DNA of 64,000 nt from Ruminococcus sp. AM36-2AA (GCF_003461955.1 NZ_QTYB01000001.1:302332-366331), one strand, 5' to 3'. Counted from the first letter of the stretch, positions 41,369-50,320 are shown. The notes: generated from the letters alone by a model not told the origin. Program-made: numbers and translations.

Positions 41369-42232
41369 TTATAACTGACAGTATTCATCTTCACTAATAA
41401 TAGGAATATTTAATTCCGCTGCTTTCTTATTTTTACTAGATCCACTTTCCTTATCATTAGTAATCAAGTAATCTGTTGCTTTTGTAACTCCAGACACAAC
41501 TTTCCCTCCTTTCGATTCTATGTCTGCTACAAGTGCATCACGGTTTGCGAATTTCTTCAGCTTGCCAGTGATACAGAATTTCTTTCCTTCTAACGATGTG
41601 TTTGCAGCTATACTTTCAACTGTATTATCTTGAAATGTAAATTGCGATGCTAAAGCGCATACATAATCATAATTCTCTTTAAAATAATTATGAATTGAGT
41701 TATTTCTTTCTACACCCAGTCCTTCAATATGTGTGAAATCATAATTTTCTGCTGCATCAACTATAAATGTATTAATAGGTTCTAATAAGTTTGTTTCTTT
41801 TGTCCTTATTCTTTCATGTTTGGCAATATCTTTGGCCGCTCTGCTTCCAATAAGAGGAATGTTCAGTCCCACAATAAACTTTTCAAGAGTTGTGTTCCTG
41901 CTGTCATCAATTGCCTTGAGTAAGTTACTGATCTTTTTCGCTCCCATTTTAGGTAAATATGCAAGCTGCTCTTTCTTTTCTTTTAAATGGTACAGATCAA
42001 TAGGAGATTCTACTAATCCTCTCTGTATCATAAGACTTAATGTTGCCTCAGATAACCCATTGATATCGTGTGCTTTTTTCCCTACGAAAGCACAAAGTTC
42101 ACCCAAAAGCTTTCCTTTACACTGAGCATTCATGCACATAAGAACTTCAGAGTCTTTTTCTTTTACTACAGATACCGGCTTACCACAAATCGGGCATACT
42201 TCAGGGATTTGAATAAATCTTATATTGTTCAT
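41369..42232 (-). CDS. ligA: NAD+-dependent DNA ligase, C-terminal part
   Basis: About 287 residues from ATG 42232 (M-N-N-I-R-F). In order: a four-cysteine zinc finger (C-P-I-C-G and C-M-N-A-Q-C), helix-hairpin-helix repeats (L-P-K-M-G-A-K-K, H-I-E-G-L-G), and a C-terminal BRCT domain (F-C-I-T-G-K-L-K). It lacks the adenylation and OB domains, which are encoded at 42780-43937. Its GGAGGT ribosome site is made by the last codons of the HNH gene (stop and start overlap as TAATG). The two parts should assemble as a split ligase. Confidence 0.9.
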   Translation of the reverse strand: MNNIRFIQIPEVCPICGKPVSVVKEKDSEVLMCMNAQCKGKLLGELCAFVGKKAHDINGLSEATLSLMIQRGLVESPIDLYHLKEKKEQLAYLPKMGAKKISNLLKAIDDSRNTTLEKFIVGLNIPLIGSRAAKDIAKHERIRTKETNLLEPINTFIVDAAENYDFTHIEGLGVERNNSIHNYFKENYDYVCALASQFTFQDNTVESIAANTSLEGKKFCITGKLKKFANRDALVADIESKGGKVVSGVTKATDYLITNDKESGSSKNKKAAELNIPIISEDEYCQL

Positions 42233-42792
42233 TATACATACCTCCAATGATATTTTAGATTTTTAGTTTTTAATCCGTTACACATTCTTGCAATGGTGTG
42301 TTCGCAATCACCTGTATCCATAGACGCTGAACGAATAGATCTGTATGTCTTACCTGTTTCTTCGCATAAAACGCGCTTCCACGATTGATTATTTGTTGTA
42401 GATTTTTTAGCACGTTCTATTCTTGTTCCATATTCTACATTATATTTAGGGGTACACCATTCTAAATTATCAGAACTATTATTCATTTTATTTTCATCTA
42501 TATGATTTACCTGTGTTTTATGTATAGAATCGTCATTAGTTACAAATGCTGTGGCTACCAAACGATGTATTAATTTGTTTTCAGTTTTTCCATTCTTGCA
42601 TAAAATAACAAACGGATAATGCTGATTATCTTTAGGTAAATAAATTTTTAATAATCTTTCGCCAGTATTTCTATAACCATTTTTATTTTTTACAATTCTA
42701 TTCAAACTTTTAACATTACCTAAATTACTTATTTGATAATACCCCTCATATCCTATTATATCTTTCCATATTTCTATTTTTATATTATCCAT
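42232..42792 (-). CDS. HNH homing endonuclease splitting the ligase gene
   Basis: A 186-residue protein with NUMOD4 (E-I-W-K-D-I-I-G-Y-E-G-Y-Y-Q-I-S-N-L-G), an HNH core (I-H-R-L-V-A-T-A-F, V-N-H-I-D-E-N-K-x-N-N and N-L-E-W-C-T) and a C-terminal NUMOD1-like repeat. It lies exactly between the OB-fold and zinc-finger codes of the NAD+-dependent ligase, overlapping the upstream half by 13 bases and sharing a TAATG with the downstream half. No intron is seen, so it is a free-standing insert that cut one gene into two. Confidence 0.9.
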   Translation of the reverse strand: MDNIKIEIWKDIIGYEGYYQISNLGNVKSLNRIVKNKNGYRNTGERLLKIYLPKDNQHYPFVILCKNGKTENKLIHRLVATAFVTNDDSIHKTQVNHIDENKMNNSSDNLEWCTPKYNVEYGTRIERAKKSTTNNQSWKRVLCEETGKTYRSIRSASMDTGDCEHTIARMCNGLKTKNLKYHWRYV

Positions 42793-43937
42793 TTATCATC
42801 CACCATTTCTGCTTTTGTAATATATGGAATTACTTGGTTTGCTTTAATTATCCATAATTTTTGTCCAACATAAGGATACCCCAATTTTTCTTTTAATATA
42901 GAAAGATTAAATAAACTAGCTTTTGTTATAACACTTCCTTCTATTTCGATAGGTTTAAATACGGCTATCGGAGAAATAATTCCGGTTTTACCAACTTGCC
43001 ATTCAATATTAATAAGTGTCGTAATATATTCTTCATTATAAAACTTGTATGCAAGAGAATGTCTTGGAAATTTATCCGTCACACCAAGCGACAAACCATA
43101 AAGAATATCATCATAAGTTACTACCATTCCATCAATAGGATAACTATACTCTTCTGCAGCCATCCTCAGACATTCAATAGTATCTTCCATTGAATTATGA
43201 GTATCTACAGCGTGAATATACGGTACAATATCAAAGCCTAATTCCTTTGCTTTTTCTAATCGTTCATTAAAACTGTTAATCTGTTCCATCCCGGCTGGAA
43301 CTTTCCATACAACAAATTTTACATGGCGTTGTTTTGCGATTTTACTGTCAAGCTGTCTTACGGATCCCGAAGCAAGATTACGTGGATTTTTATATTTGGC
43401 ATCCGGATCTTTAATCTTTGCATTGATTTTTTCAAAGTCATCATATGTAATAATTGCTTCTCCTTCAATTTCTACATGTCCAGGAAGATTGATATGGAGA
43501 GGGATATTATCAAATACCTTTGCATTATGTGTAATTAATTCTCCTACCGATCCATTTCCACGTGTCTCAGCGCGAATTAATTCTCCGTTTTCATATGTAA
43601 TAAGACAAGTTAAGCCGTCCATCTTACACATTAATACAAATTCCTTATCTCCAATGAATTTCTTTAACACATTTACATCTTTCGTTTTATCTAGCGACAT
43701 CATAAGATGACTATGTGCTGTCTTCACTAATTCACTTTTGACCTCACATCCTACATGCTGCGTAGGAGAATTGCTTAATATAATTCCAGTTTCCTTTTCC
43801 ATATTTAAAAGTTGATCATATTTCTGATCGAATTCAAAATCAGATATCAAACTTTTTGATTGATTATAATATGCATCGCAATACTTATTTAACTCTGCTA
43901 CGAGTTCTTTCATCTCATTTACTTTATTCATCTTCAT
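42780..43937 (-). CDS. ligA: NAD+-dependent DNA ligase, N-terminal part
   Basis: A 385-residue protein with the NAD+-binding Ia domain, then the adenylation domain with K105 in V-L-M-C-K-M-D-G-L (the KxDG lysine that forms ligase-AMP) and T-R-G-N-G, then an OB fold ending W-I-I-K-A-N-Q-V-I-P. It stops at the precise boundary before the zinc finger. Together with 41369-42232 it totals about 670 residues, the normal LigA length. Promoter copy 14 stands upstream. Confidence 0.9.
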   Translation of the reverse strand: MKMNKVNEMKELVAELNKYCDAYYNQSKSLISDFEFDQKYDQLLNMEKETGIILSNSPTQHVGCEVKSELVKTAHSHLMMSLDKTKDVNVLKKFIGDKEFVLMCKMDGLTCLITYENGELIRAETRGNGSVGELITHNAKVFDNIPLHINLPGHVEIEGEAIITYDDFEKINAKIKDPDAKYKNPRNLASGSVRQLDSKIAKQRHVKFVVWKVPAGMEQINSFNERLEKAKELGFDIVPYIHAVDTHNSMEDTIECLRMAAEEYSYPIDGMVVTYDDILYGLSLGVTDKFPRHSLAYKFYNEEYITTLINIEWQVGKTGIISPIAVFKPIEIEGSVITKASLFNLSILKEKLGYPYVGQKLWIIKANQVIPYITKAEMVDDKWII

Positions 43938-43947
43938 TATATATAAT

Positions 43948-43976
43948 CACTCCAAATTTATTAATAATAGTCTCAA
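43948..43976 (-). promoter_or_regulatory. Conserved promoter element, copy 14
   Basis: Minus strand: TTGAGA at 43971-43976, spacer CTATTATTAATAAATTT; the aligned -10 is poor (GGAGTG), and TATATAAT lies about ten bases further on. Drives the split ligase. Confidence 0.55.
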
Positions 43977-44288
43977 TCAATTAAGAAAATCAATATTAAC
44001 AATCCAGGAATCTCCAGTAAGCTCAATAGACTCTTCAATATCAGGGTCACATTCTGGTATCTCATACCGAATTTTACATTCATTGAGATCAATATTTAAT
44101 TCCGTTCCATTTGCACAAATACTCATAATATCTTGTGTTGAGAATTCAATATCTCCAGGCGTACATGACATATGTGATGATATAATATCATTACTGATAG
44201 TCATATGTACTGCAAGCAACTTACCTGGATCCTCTGCTGCAGCCATAAACGCGTTTTCAATGTCTTCAATTGTCACAGTGTTAATCAT
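43977..44288 (-). CDS. Small acidic protein, unknown
   Basis: A 103-residue acidic protein (M-I-N-T-V-T-I-E-D-I-E-N-A-F) with several Asp/Glu-Cys stretches and a C-terminal W-I-V-N-I-D-F-L-N strand. It has its own promoter copy (44315-44343) and stands between the ligase and the recombinase-fold repressor gene. Unrecognised. Confidence 0.55.
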   Translation of the reverse strand: MINTVTIEDIENAFMAAAEDPGKLLAVHMTISNDIISSHMSCTPGDIEFSTQDIMSICANGTELNIDLNECKIRYEIPECDPDIEESIELTGDSWIVNIDFLN

Positions 44289-44314
44289 TTTTCATTTCTC
44301 CTTGAATTATTATT

Positions 44315-44343
44315 TATATAAAATTTATATATTACACTATCAA
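44315..44343 (-). promoter_or_regulatory. Conserved promoter element, copy 15
   Basis: Minus strand: TTGATA at 44338-44343, 17-bp spacer GTGTAATATATAAATTT, TATATA at 44315-44320, before the small acidic-protein gene. Confidence 0.7.
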
Positions 44344-44362
44344 AGTATGCTTTGACGACTAT

Positions 44363-45253
44363 TTATAAATAGTCGCCAAATTGCCTTATAAAAAACGATG
44401 GAACTATTTTTGCTCCATATTGATTAATAATCTCATCCTGATATTGTATTAAGTATTCCTTTGGAGTTAATTTTGTTTCTTTTGTTCTCTTTTTAACAAA
44501 GTCTATTCTGCCAGAATCAATAATTGAATTAGGTGTCACAACATTGTTAATATGAGATAACGATTTGGTAATACTAATATACGCAGAATTTCTTGTTGCA
44601 GGGCGATTATAGCAACTTTTAAATACATCAATATGACCTGACGAATCAATAAGTGACAATACCCTAGTACTTGTTTCATATTCATAAGTATTTGCACTTT
44701 TTAATATAATGTTAATAAGAGCATCAGACAACATTACTACTCTTCCGGATGTAAGCTTTGCCTTTTTATTTTGTATATCTACATCTTCTAAATGAAGTTT
44801 GTATATATCTTCGTATTTATTTCCTCTTCCAAATTCAAATAATGCAAGCATTGCGTACTGATCACGCGGCTCTAAATTAATAATTGCAGTTAATAACTCG
44901 TCTTTTGTTACTATTTGCATTTTTTGTATCAATTTATTTAAACATGCATTTAGTTCATCCCTTTTAAATTCCTGGAAATGATTTTGGCAGTCTCTAACTA
45001 ATCCCCTATTAATACAAAATGTTGTATAAGATATAAATACTGTATTAATTGTACTTAAAGTATTAGCTGAAGAAATATTCCATAATTTATACATATTTGA
45101 TATATCTACAAATGTAAACATGCATAAATCTTTATTTAATTTCTCTTCATACGAAGTGGTTCTTTCAAAAATCGATTCAAGAAAAATTCTATTTATAATA
45201 GTTGTTTTTTCTTTATAATCAATGTAGAGCTTTTTTATATCGTGATTATACAT
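44363..45253 (-). CDS. Tyrosine-recombinase-fold protein without catalytic residues (MrpR/YopR-like repressor candidate)
   Basis: A 296-residue protein with core-binding-like helices (residues 25-120) and a catalytic-domain-like part: A-L-F-E-F-G-R-G-N-K-Y-E-D-I-Y-K-L matches the T-G-x-R-x-x-E helix of tyrosine recombinases, but the H-x-x-R and C-terminal Tyr motifs are missing. The SPbeta master repressor MrpR (YopR) is such an inactive recombinase fold. Gene order with the next two genes matches SPbeta yopP-yopQ-yopR. It should bind DNA, plausibly the repeated promoter elements of this genome. Homology is inferred from fold-level features and order. Confidence 0.6.
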   Translation of the reverse strand: MYNHDIKKLYIDYKEKTTIINRIFLESIFERTTSYEEKLNKDLCMFTFVDISNMYKLWNISSANTLSTINTVFISYTTFCINRGLVRDCQNHFQEFKRDELNACLNKLIQKMQIVTKDELLTAIINLEPRDQYAMLALFEFGRGNKYEDIYKLHLEDVDIQNKKAKLTSGRVVMLSDALINIILKSANTYEYETSTRVLSLIDSSGHIDVFKSCYNRPATRNSAYISITKSLSHINNVVTPNSIIDSGRIDFVKKRTKETKLTPKEYLIQYQDEIINQYGAKIVPSFFIRQFGDYL

Positions 45254-45254
45254 T

Positions 45255-46568
45255 TTACACCTCTTCCTGTATTATTTCTTTTATCTTTTTTATAGCCACT
45301 TTCCCTGTGCTCTGAATTACTTGAGTTGGAAGTTTATTTTTGTTTTCAAATACTTTATGAATATCATTTACCATATTATCCTTTGGTTTACCTTGATAAA
45401 TATAGAATACAGATAAAATTATCAATATATCTCTTTTGGTGTATTCCATGCTTAAAAAGGTGTTATCGGCTTCTGTAAGTATATTAAATTCTTCAATCAA
45501 CTCCTTAGAAACAGATATTTTTAATTTGCGTTTTTCATCATTAGTCATAAAAAATCTTGAATGGAAAAATATTTTACGAAGCACATCTGAAAAAGTTGCA
45601 AAATCTATCGGGGTCTGATATCTTCCAATCATTCCATATATATTGCATAGGCTATTTTCATTGATTGTCTTTGTAATAATATTTGCTAAATCACTAGAAT
45701 TATATGAATTAGTATTAACCTTTGACATTTTTGTTTTCTGTGCCTGCTGATAAATATACCTTTGAGATTTTTCTACATTAAAATTGGTAATACGAAGTTC
45801 CATTTCTTGATTACATTTTGGATAAGAACGTTTCGCTCCTAATAATGCCAGGTAACGATGATATCCATCATTAATATCAAATGCATCAATATGATAAACA
45901 ATTAATTGCTTCTGTTTAGAATCATAGTAAAAACTTGCTTCATTATCTTCATTTATATTTTTAGGAATATTTAATGTAATATCTGAAGGAATATAACTTT
46001 CTCCTATAATGTCTTCCTTAATAGCATTAACAGCTTTTTGATCAATAGTAATTTTATAAAAAGATTCTTCGTTTCTTGTTACTTTTGTCATTGCTCGCTG
46101 AGTCTCTGGATTATAATTGATTAATCCTTTATTCATAAAATAATATAATTGATCAGAGTCAATTTTGCCAATCCACTGATCATCTGCAATTTCAATCATA
46201 TCAAATTTTAAGGGCCATTCTATTTCTTTTTCCATAGGATCATCGTCAAATTTAGATCCACTATAGTCATGAATTTCCTTTGAAGTAAAATAATCTGACA
46301 ACTTATTTAAACCTTTTCCGTTTCCATTATTTATCTTAATTTGACTAAGATAACTATCCAGCATTACAAATAGTTCTAAATCAGATGCTTCAATCAAATT
46401 TTTTCGAGTAGATGTATATTCAGAAAATTGAAGTTTGGTAAAATTATAAGTATTTTCAGCATAATCATACATTGCCTGCTCTAAAGACTTATCATTTAAT
46501 AAAACTCTAATGAACCTTTCTTCCATATATTTAATCAATACACTTCGATCAACTAACATCTTGACCAC
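45255..46568 (-). CDS. DGQHR/ParB-like protein (YopQ-position gene)
   Basis: A 437-residue protein. N-Y-N-P-E-T-Q-R near residue 151 and D-I-N-D-G-Y-H-R-Y near 231 resemble the N-P-x-x-Q-R and D-G-Q-H-R motifs of the DndB/DGQHR family of ParB-like domains. A long helical C-terminal half follows. Placement between an active tyrosine recombinase and an inactive one corresponds to SPbeta yopQ in the lysogeny-management cluster. The start overlaps nothing and the stop is two bases before the next gene. Biochemical role unknown. Confidence 0.6.
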   Translation of the reverse strand: MVKMLVDRSVLIKYMEERFIRVLLNDKSLEQAMYDYAENTYNFTKLQFSEYTSTRKNLIEASDLELFVMLDSYLSQIKINNGNGKGLNKLSDYFTSKEIHDYSGSKFDDDPMEKEIEWPLKFDMIEIADDQWIGKIDSDQLYYFMNKGLINYNPETQRAMTKVTRNEESFYKITIDQKAVNAIKEDIIGESYIPSDITLNIPKNINEDNEASFYYDSKQKQLIVYHIDAFDINDGYHRYLALLGAKRSYPKCNQEMELRITNFNVEKSQRYIYQQAQKTKMSKVNTNSYNSSDLANIITKTINENSLCNIYGMIGRYQTPIDFATFSDVLRKIFFHSRFFMTNDEKRKLKISVSKELIEEFNILTEADNTFLSMEYTKRDILIILSVFYIYQGKPKDNMVNDIHKVFENKNKLPTQVIQSTGKVAIKKIKEIIQEEV

Positions 46569-46601
46569 CTCTCTTTTATTTTAGTATTGCCTTGGAGCAA
46601 A

Positions 46602-47576
46602 TTACGCTCCAAGACTCTTTGACATATAAGTTGCTGCCTTTTTCCTTGGGTTATCAGATCTTGTGATGTACAAACTAGTTGTGCTTATACTTGAATGTCC
46701 GACAGCTTCCTTTGTAGCTTCAATATCCTTTGTTTTCTTATAATAAAGTGAAACAAATGCAGCTCTTAATTTATGTGGAGATATTTCGTAACCTAAAGCA
46801 GCTTTTGAATATTTCTGTACGATATCATATATTGTTCGAGGACTTATCCGATTTTTCTTTGCAGATATAAAAAACGCATCTTCTTTTATTTTAAAAGATT
46901 CTAAATATTGATCTCTATATTTTAACCATTTCATTAGAATTTTTTTTGTCCCAGGAGAGAAAATATATACCTGTTCTTTATCTCGCTTGTCAATAATAGT
47001 CAGTTTCCTTTTCTTCCAATCAAAATCAGTAACATTAATCTCACTTAAAGCTGTATTTCTCATTCCAGTAACCATAAATAAATGCAAAATTGTATAATTT
47101 CTTGCTTTCCAGATATCAGCAATATTATCATTTCCAACTTCTTTAAGGATTTTATTTAAATCATTCATTGAAAGGAATATTCTTTTTACTGAATCTTTTC
47201 TCATCGGTCGATCAATAAGATCCATTGGATTTCCATTGATAATTCTTCTTTTGTACAGATATTTAAAATATTGATTAAGTGCACTACATGCAGCTTTTGT
47301 ATAAGCTGCAGATGCTTTTTTTATTTCTCCGTTTTTGTTGATATATTGAATACTATTTAGATATTCCTGTATGTCTATATCGGTTATTTCTTCAATATAA
47401 TCTTTCCTTGAATATTCAATAAAATTCTGTATGTATCTAATATATTCAATACATGTTTTAGGGCTTTTTGATACTCGAATGTTATTATAGAATTGCCTTA
47501 CATTATCTGGCAGTTTAAGTAACATTGTCTCTATCTTTTGATTAATTTGAAGTTCATGCTCTAACCTGCCATTCAT
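46602..47576 (-). CDS. Tyrosine recombinase / integrase
   Basis: A 324-residue tyrosine recombinase with a SAM-like core-binding domain (residues 20-125) and the catalytic set: V-T-G-M-R-N-T-A-L-S-E (Arg I), K of D-K-R-D-K-E-Q (beta-2 Lys), P-H-K-L-R (His-x-x-Arg) and V-G-H-S-S-I-S-T-T-S-L-Y (His/Trp position and nucleophile Tyr). It may be the phage integrase or, as in SPbeta YopP, a helper of the lysogeny switch; SPbeta itself integrates with a serine recombinase. No att site pair could be recognised. Confidence 0.9.
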   Translation of the reverse strand: MNGRLEHELQINQKIETMLLKLPDNVRQFYNNIRVSKSPKTCIEYIRYIQNFIEYSRKDYIEEITDIDIQEYLNSIQYINKNGEIKKASAAYTKAACSALNQYFKYLYKRRIINGNPMDLIDRPMRKDSVKRIFLSMNDLNKILKEVGNDNIADIWKARNYTILHLFMVTGMRNTALSEINVTDFDWKKRKLTIIDKRDKEQVYIFSPGTKKILMKWLKYRDQYLESFKIKEDAFFISAKKNRISPRTIYDIVQKYSKAALGYEISPHKLRAAFVSLYYKKTKDIEATKEAVGHSSISTTSLYITRSDNPRKKAATYMSKSLGA

Positions 47577-47590
47577 TCAGCATTCTCCTT

Positions 47591-48415
47591 TCACTTCTTA
47601 ATATACTTATTAATGATCCTCTTCTCCAATATTTTCCCAGAGTCCCGGTACCATGGCAAGATTACTCCGCAATATTCCTGTACTCTCATAGAGTATATCT
47701 CGCCACATATCATAAACACAATCAATCCAATTGCAGCAATCAGTCCTCCGTTGGCCACAATACATAATAGCAGGCATGGTACAACCCAATACCAGTTATA
47801 TGAGAAATGGCACCATTTAACCAGCCACTTTTCATTCATCATATCAAAACGTCTGATCTCATCCTGAGATAAAGAAGTCTTTGGAGGATTGGCAGCTGCC
47901 TTGCGTCTCATCAACTCCGCATATCCAACCGTTGGTTCATCCGGGCTGGTATACTTTTTAACATCCTCCTGCATCTGCTTAATTCTGCGTTCTTTCTCTT
48001 CTTTTTCTCTTCTTAGTCTAGGATTATTTTTATATCTAAATTCCTCATATGTGTTTCTTATTAACTGTTCTATCTGTGGAGGAGTTCCTGATTTAGTACA
48101 AATTTGATTATAAATATACTTCATCTCTTCAAGCTCTATATATGCTTTAGGGACACTATAACGTTCGTAATAACTTTTCATACTTTCTGTTTGACGTTTT
48201 GCTCCTTTTACAGCATCTTTTACATATCGCACATAGTTTTCGTAATGTTCTTTATTTGTTATTATATAATTACCAGCGTGAACAACACAGTTGCATTTTG
48301 CATTTGCTTCTTCCGGAGTAAGATTGTTAACAATATCCTCACACTTTTTAATAAGATCATCTGTAGAATCTGCATACTCCTTATAATTCTGCGCGTCTTT
48401 AAAACTCATAATCAT
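47591..48415 (-). CDS. Membrane protein, unknown
   Basis: A 274-residue protein: a soluble helical N-terminal region rich in charged residues (to about 190), then two adjacent membrane helices at about 205-245 (W-Y-W-V-V-P-C-L-L-L-C-I-V, G-L-I-A-A-I-G-L-I-V-F-M-I). The layout suggests a membrane-attached sensor or scaffold. ATG follows AAGGAGGTAAACACTT. Function unknown; it lies just upstream of the recombinase in the same direction. Confidence 0.6.
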   Translation of the reverse strand: MIMSFKDAQNYKEYADSTDDLIKKCEDIVNNLTPEEANAKCNCVVHAGNYIITNKEHYENYVRYVKDAVKGAKRQTESMKSYYERYSVPKAYIELEEMKYIYNQICTKSGTPPQIEQLIRNTYEEFRYKNNPRLRREKEEKERRIKQMQEDVKKYTSPDEPTVGYAELMRRKAAANPPKTSLSQDEIRRFDMMNEKWLVKWCHFSYNWYWVVPCLLLCIVANGGLIAAIGLIVFMICGEIYSMRVQEYCGVILPWYRDSGKILEKRIINKYIKK

Positions 48416-48555
48416 AAGTGTTTACCTCCTTCCTTTTGTAAGCAGTTCTATTATTTGCTTTGATTTTCCGCAGCAATTTTTATTTTTAATTGTTACAAAT
48501 ATTCTTTTTAAAATCTATAACAATCATTACAGAAGAATAATGCCCTTTTTCTGTT
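48416..48555. other. Non-coding gap with micro-frames only
   Basis: About 140 bases between the membrane-protein gene and the next one. Only a 13-codon ATG frame (M-I-V-I-D-F-K-K) and a 25-codon TTG frame are present, both without good ribosome sites; I see no promoter copy or strong hairpin. Confidence 0.4.
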
Positions 48556-48876
48556 TTAACTTCCCATCAAATCATCTACTGAATCAAAAAGTTTCAAATC
48601 ATCATGTATGTTTTCATGAATCCCATAATTATAAGCCCATTTTCCAAGATATTCAACAACTTCTTTCCTGTTCTGTAAATAATCTTCTTTACGCATCTTT
48701 CTAATGTTAGACAATCGGTCACGTGCCACTGATCCGTTCCTAGCAAAAATCACACCATGTAATTTATCATCAGAAATATTTAATAAATGGCATGGATACC
48801 AAGATTCACCAATCCTAAATTCATACATATAATTATAATTTCCATTTGCTTGTTCAACAGTCATTTTAACCACCAA
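48556..48876 (-). CDS. Small protein, unknown
   Basis: A 106-residue protein with a beta-rich N-terminal part (N-Y-M-Y-E-F-R-I-G-E-S-W-Y-P-C-H) and acidic C-terminus. No recognised family; it belongs to the run of small accessory genes that continues to 52 kb. Confidence 0.55.
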   Translation of the reverse strand: MVVKMTVEQANGNYNYMYEFRIGESWYPCHLLNISDDKLHGVIFARNGSVARDRLSNIRKMRKEDYLQNRKEVVEYLGKWAYNYGIHENIHDDLKLFDSVDDLMGS

Positions 48877-48889
48877 CCTTGAAATAACT

Positions 48890-49150
48890 TTATTTTAATT
48901 TATTTCTTAATATCCAACAAAAATCTTTCGAATCTAATAATGATCCATCAAATAATTTTGTACCTTCTTCATCATCGTTATAAATTATCAATGAACCATC
49001 AAATCCTACAACAACATATTTCCCATTATATTGTTCCATATCAATTAATTTCCATTCATTTACTTTATATTGAGTTCCATCATCCATAACGTCTACATAT
49101 CCATCATATGAAAACAATGGAATACCAAACATATCTATAATACTTTCCAT
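48890..49150 (-). CDS. Small beta-rich protein, unknown
   Basis: An 86-residue protein (M-E-S-I-I-D-M-F-G-I-P) with alternating hydrophobic strands and D-D-E-E-G-T acidic turn. Overlaps the zinc-type protein at its start by 16 bases. Unrecognised. Confidence 0.5.
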   Translation of the reverse strand: MESIIDMFGIPLFSYDGYVDVMDDGTQYKVNEWKLIDMEQYNGKYVVVGFDGSLIIYNDDEEGTKLFDGSLLDSKDFCWILRNKLK

Positions 49151-49473
49151 AATCTCTCCTTAAATTCAGAATTTGTAATGTGGTTATTTTGAATCAAATT
49201 CCATTCTGCTACAATAGTTGGGATTCCCTCATTCTTAATCTGATCTTCATTCCAGAAATAGTCGCAACAATTAGTAAAGCCCATTACCAATCCGTTTCTT
49301 TCACAATTAAGATTACCATGTAAAATTTTTTCGCTTTTATAATTTGGACATTTTAATCTTCCACTGCGCCATCCACCGGATAAAATTGGTTTAGCTTCAC
49401 AAATTGAACAAGGAACTGCATCATCTAATGTCAACACATATACCACCTCATGAAAACAATCTTTCATTGCCAA
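49135..49473 (-). CDS. Zinc-binding-like small protein
   Basis: A 112-residue protein. C-S-I-C-E-A-K at about 22, then C-P and C-E later, and a C-C-D-Y-F-W, give several cysteines that may bind zinc. The sequence T-N-C-C-D-Y-F-W recalls restriction-alleviation-like phage proteins, but I cannot assign it. Translational overlap with both neighbours. Confidence 0.5.
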   Translation of the reverse strand: MAMKDCFHEVVYVLTLDDAVPCSICEAKPILSGGWRSGRLKCPNYKSEKILHGNLNCERNGLVMGFTNCCDYFWNEDQIKNEGIPTIVAEWNLIQNNHITNSEFKERLWKVL

Positions 49474-49772
49474 ATATTTTCTTTATCATATTCAATATTT
49501 AGTTTTACAAAATCTGTTCTCATCTCATCTCTCATTTGAGCCATCATATCAAGTTGTGTATACGAAATTACTTGTCGTGTTTGTTCTAATACCATATCCA
49601 TTTTAGGAATATAATACAAATACACTATTGTATCTTTATATCCATTAAATTTCGCCCACAATTCTATTTTACTTTCAGAATTTTGAGTACATACATGTTT
49701 ATATCCTTTATCAATCAAATCTTGTTTGTTCAAATTATCATCTCCATTTACCGTTTGAAAACAATTTTTCAA
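49464..49772 (-). CDS. Small protein, unknown
   Basis: A 102-residue protein (M-K-N-C-F-Q-T-V-N-G) with a central aromatic beta hairpin (L-Y-Y-I-P-K-M-D) and a charged C-terminus. It overlaps the genes on both sides by 4-10 bases. No family recognised. Confidence 0.5.
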   Translation of the reverse strand: MKNCFQTVNGDDNLNKQDLIDKGYKHVCTQNSESKIELWAKFNGYKDTIVYLYYIPKMDMVLEQTRQVISYTQLDMMAQMRDEMRTDFVKLNIEYDKENIWQ

Positions 49773-49978
49773 CCTCGTTTTGTTTTATACTCTGCGTATA
49801 TTGATTCTCCATTGCATCCTTTATATAGTTTCCGTAAAGCAGATCCCAATCCATCTTCCATATCTTTGTCTACTTGTTCATATGTTTCGAATGCTTCGCC
49901 CAAAATGGCTACTGCCTCAAATACATAATTTCTAACCTGTTGTAATTTTCTATCCGTAAAATAAATATTTTGTCCCAT
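49769..49978 (-). CDS. Small helical protein, unknown
   Basis: A 69-residue protein (M-G-Q-N-I-Y-F-T-D-R-K) that appears to be two helices with an acidic turn. Its stop overlaps the next start (four bases). Unrecognised. Confidence 0.5.
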   Translation of the reverse strand: MGQNIYFTDRKLQQVRNYVFEAVAILGEAFETYEQVDKDMEDGLGSALRKLYKGCNGESIYAEYKTKRG

Positions 49979-49996
49979 TATTTCTCCTTTAAATAG

Positions 49997-50320
49997 TTAT
50001 CCATTTGCCTTAATTCCAAATAATTCACAAAAATCTTTATCTTGAACAATATCAACAATTTTAAAATATCTTCTTGCTATCTCATTAAACATATCCATTT
50101 GACAAATTGCTTCCGCTGCTTTAGGATGATTACTTTCTATAAAAGTTTTGTATTCCATCACTAAATCAGAAAATAATTCTTTTTCATTTTCTATTTTACA
50201 ACTCATTCTAATATAGCTATTATAACATTCTTTCAATTTATCATTTGGAATACCTATAAATAGATTTTTTCTTCTCATAATATTCTCCATTTCTACAAAA
50301 GTTTGAAAGTTAAATTTCAA
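49997..50320 (-). CDS. Helical protein, unknown
   Basis: A 107-residue helical protein (M-K-F-N-F-Q-T-F-V-E-M). Shares its first four bases with the end of the next gene upstream. No motif recognised. Confidence 0.5.
   Translation of the reverse strand: MKFNFQTFVEMENIMRRKNLFIGIPNDKLKECYNSYIRMSCKIENEKELFSDLVMEYKTFIESNHPKAAEAICQMDMFNEIARRYFKIVDIVQDKDFCELFGIKANG

Noticed and set aside
41369..43937. Group I intron carrying the HNH gene in the ligase
   Set aside because: The HNH gene overlaps both halves directly and no intron core sequence fits in the available space.
46602..47576. Attachment site pair flanking the recombinase
   Set aside because: I looked for direct repeats near the gene and near the tRNAs but found none long enough to support an att core.
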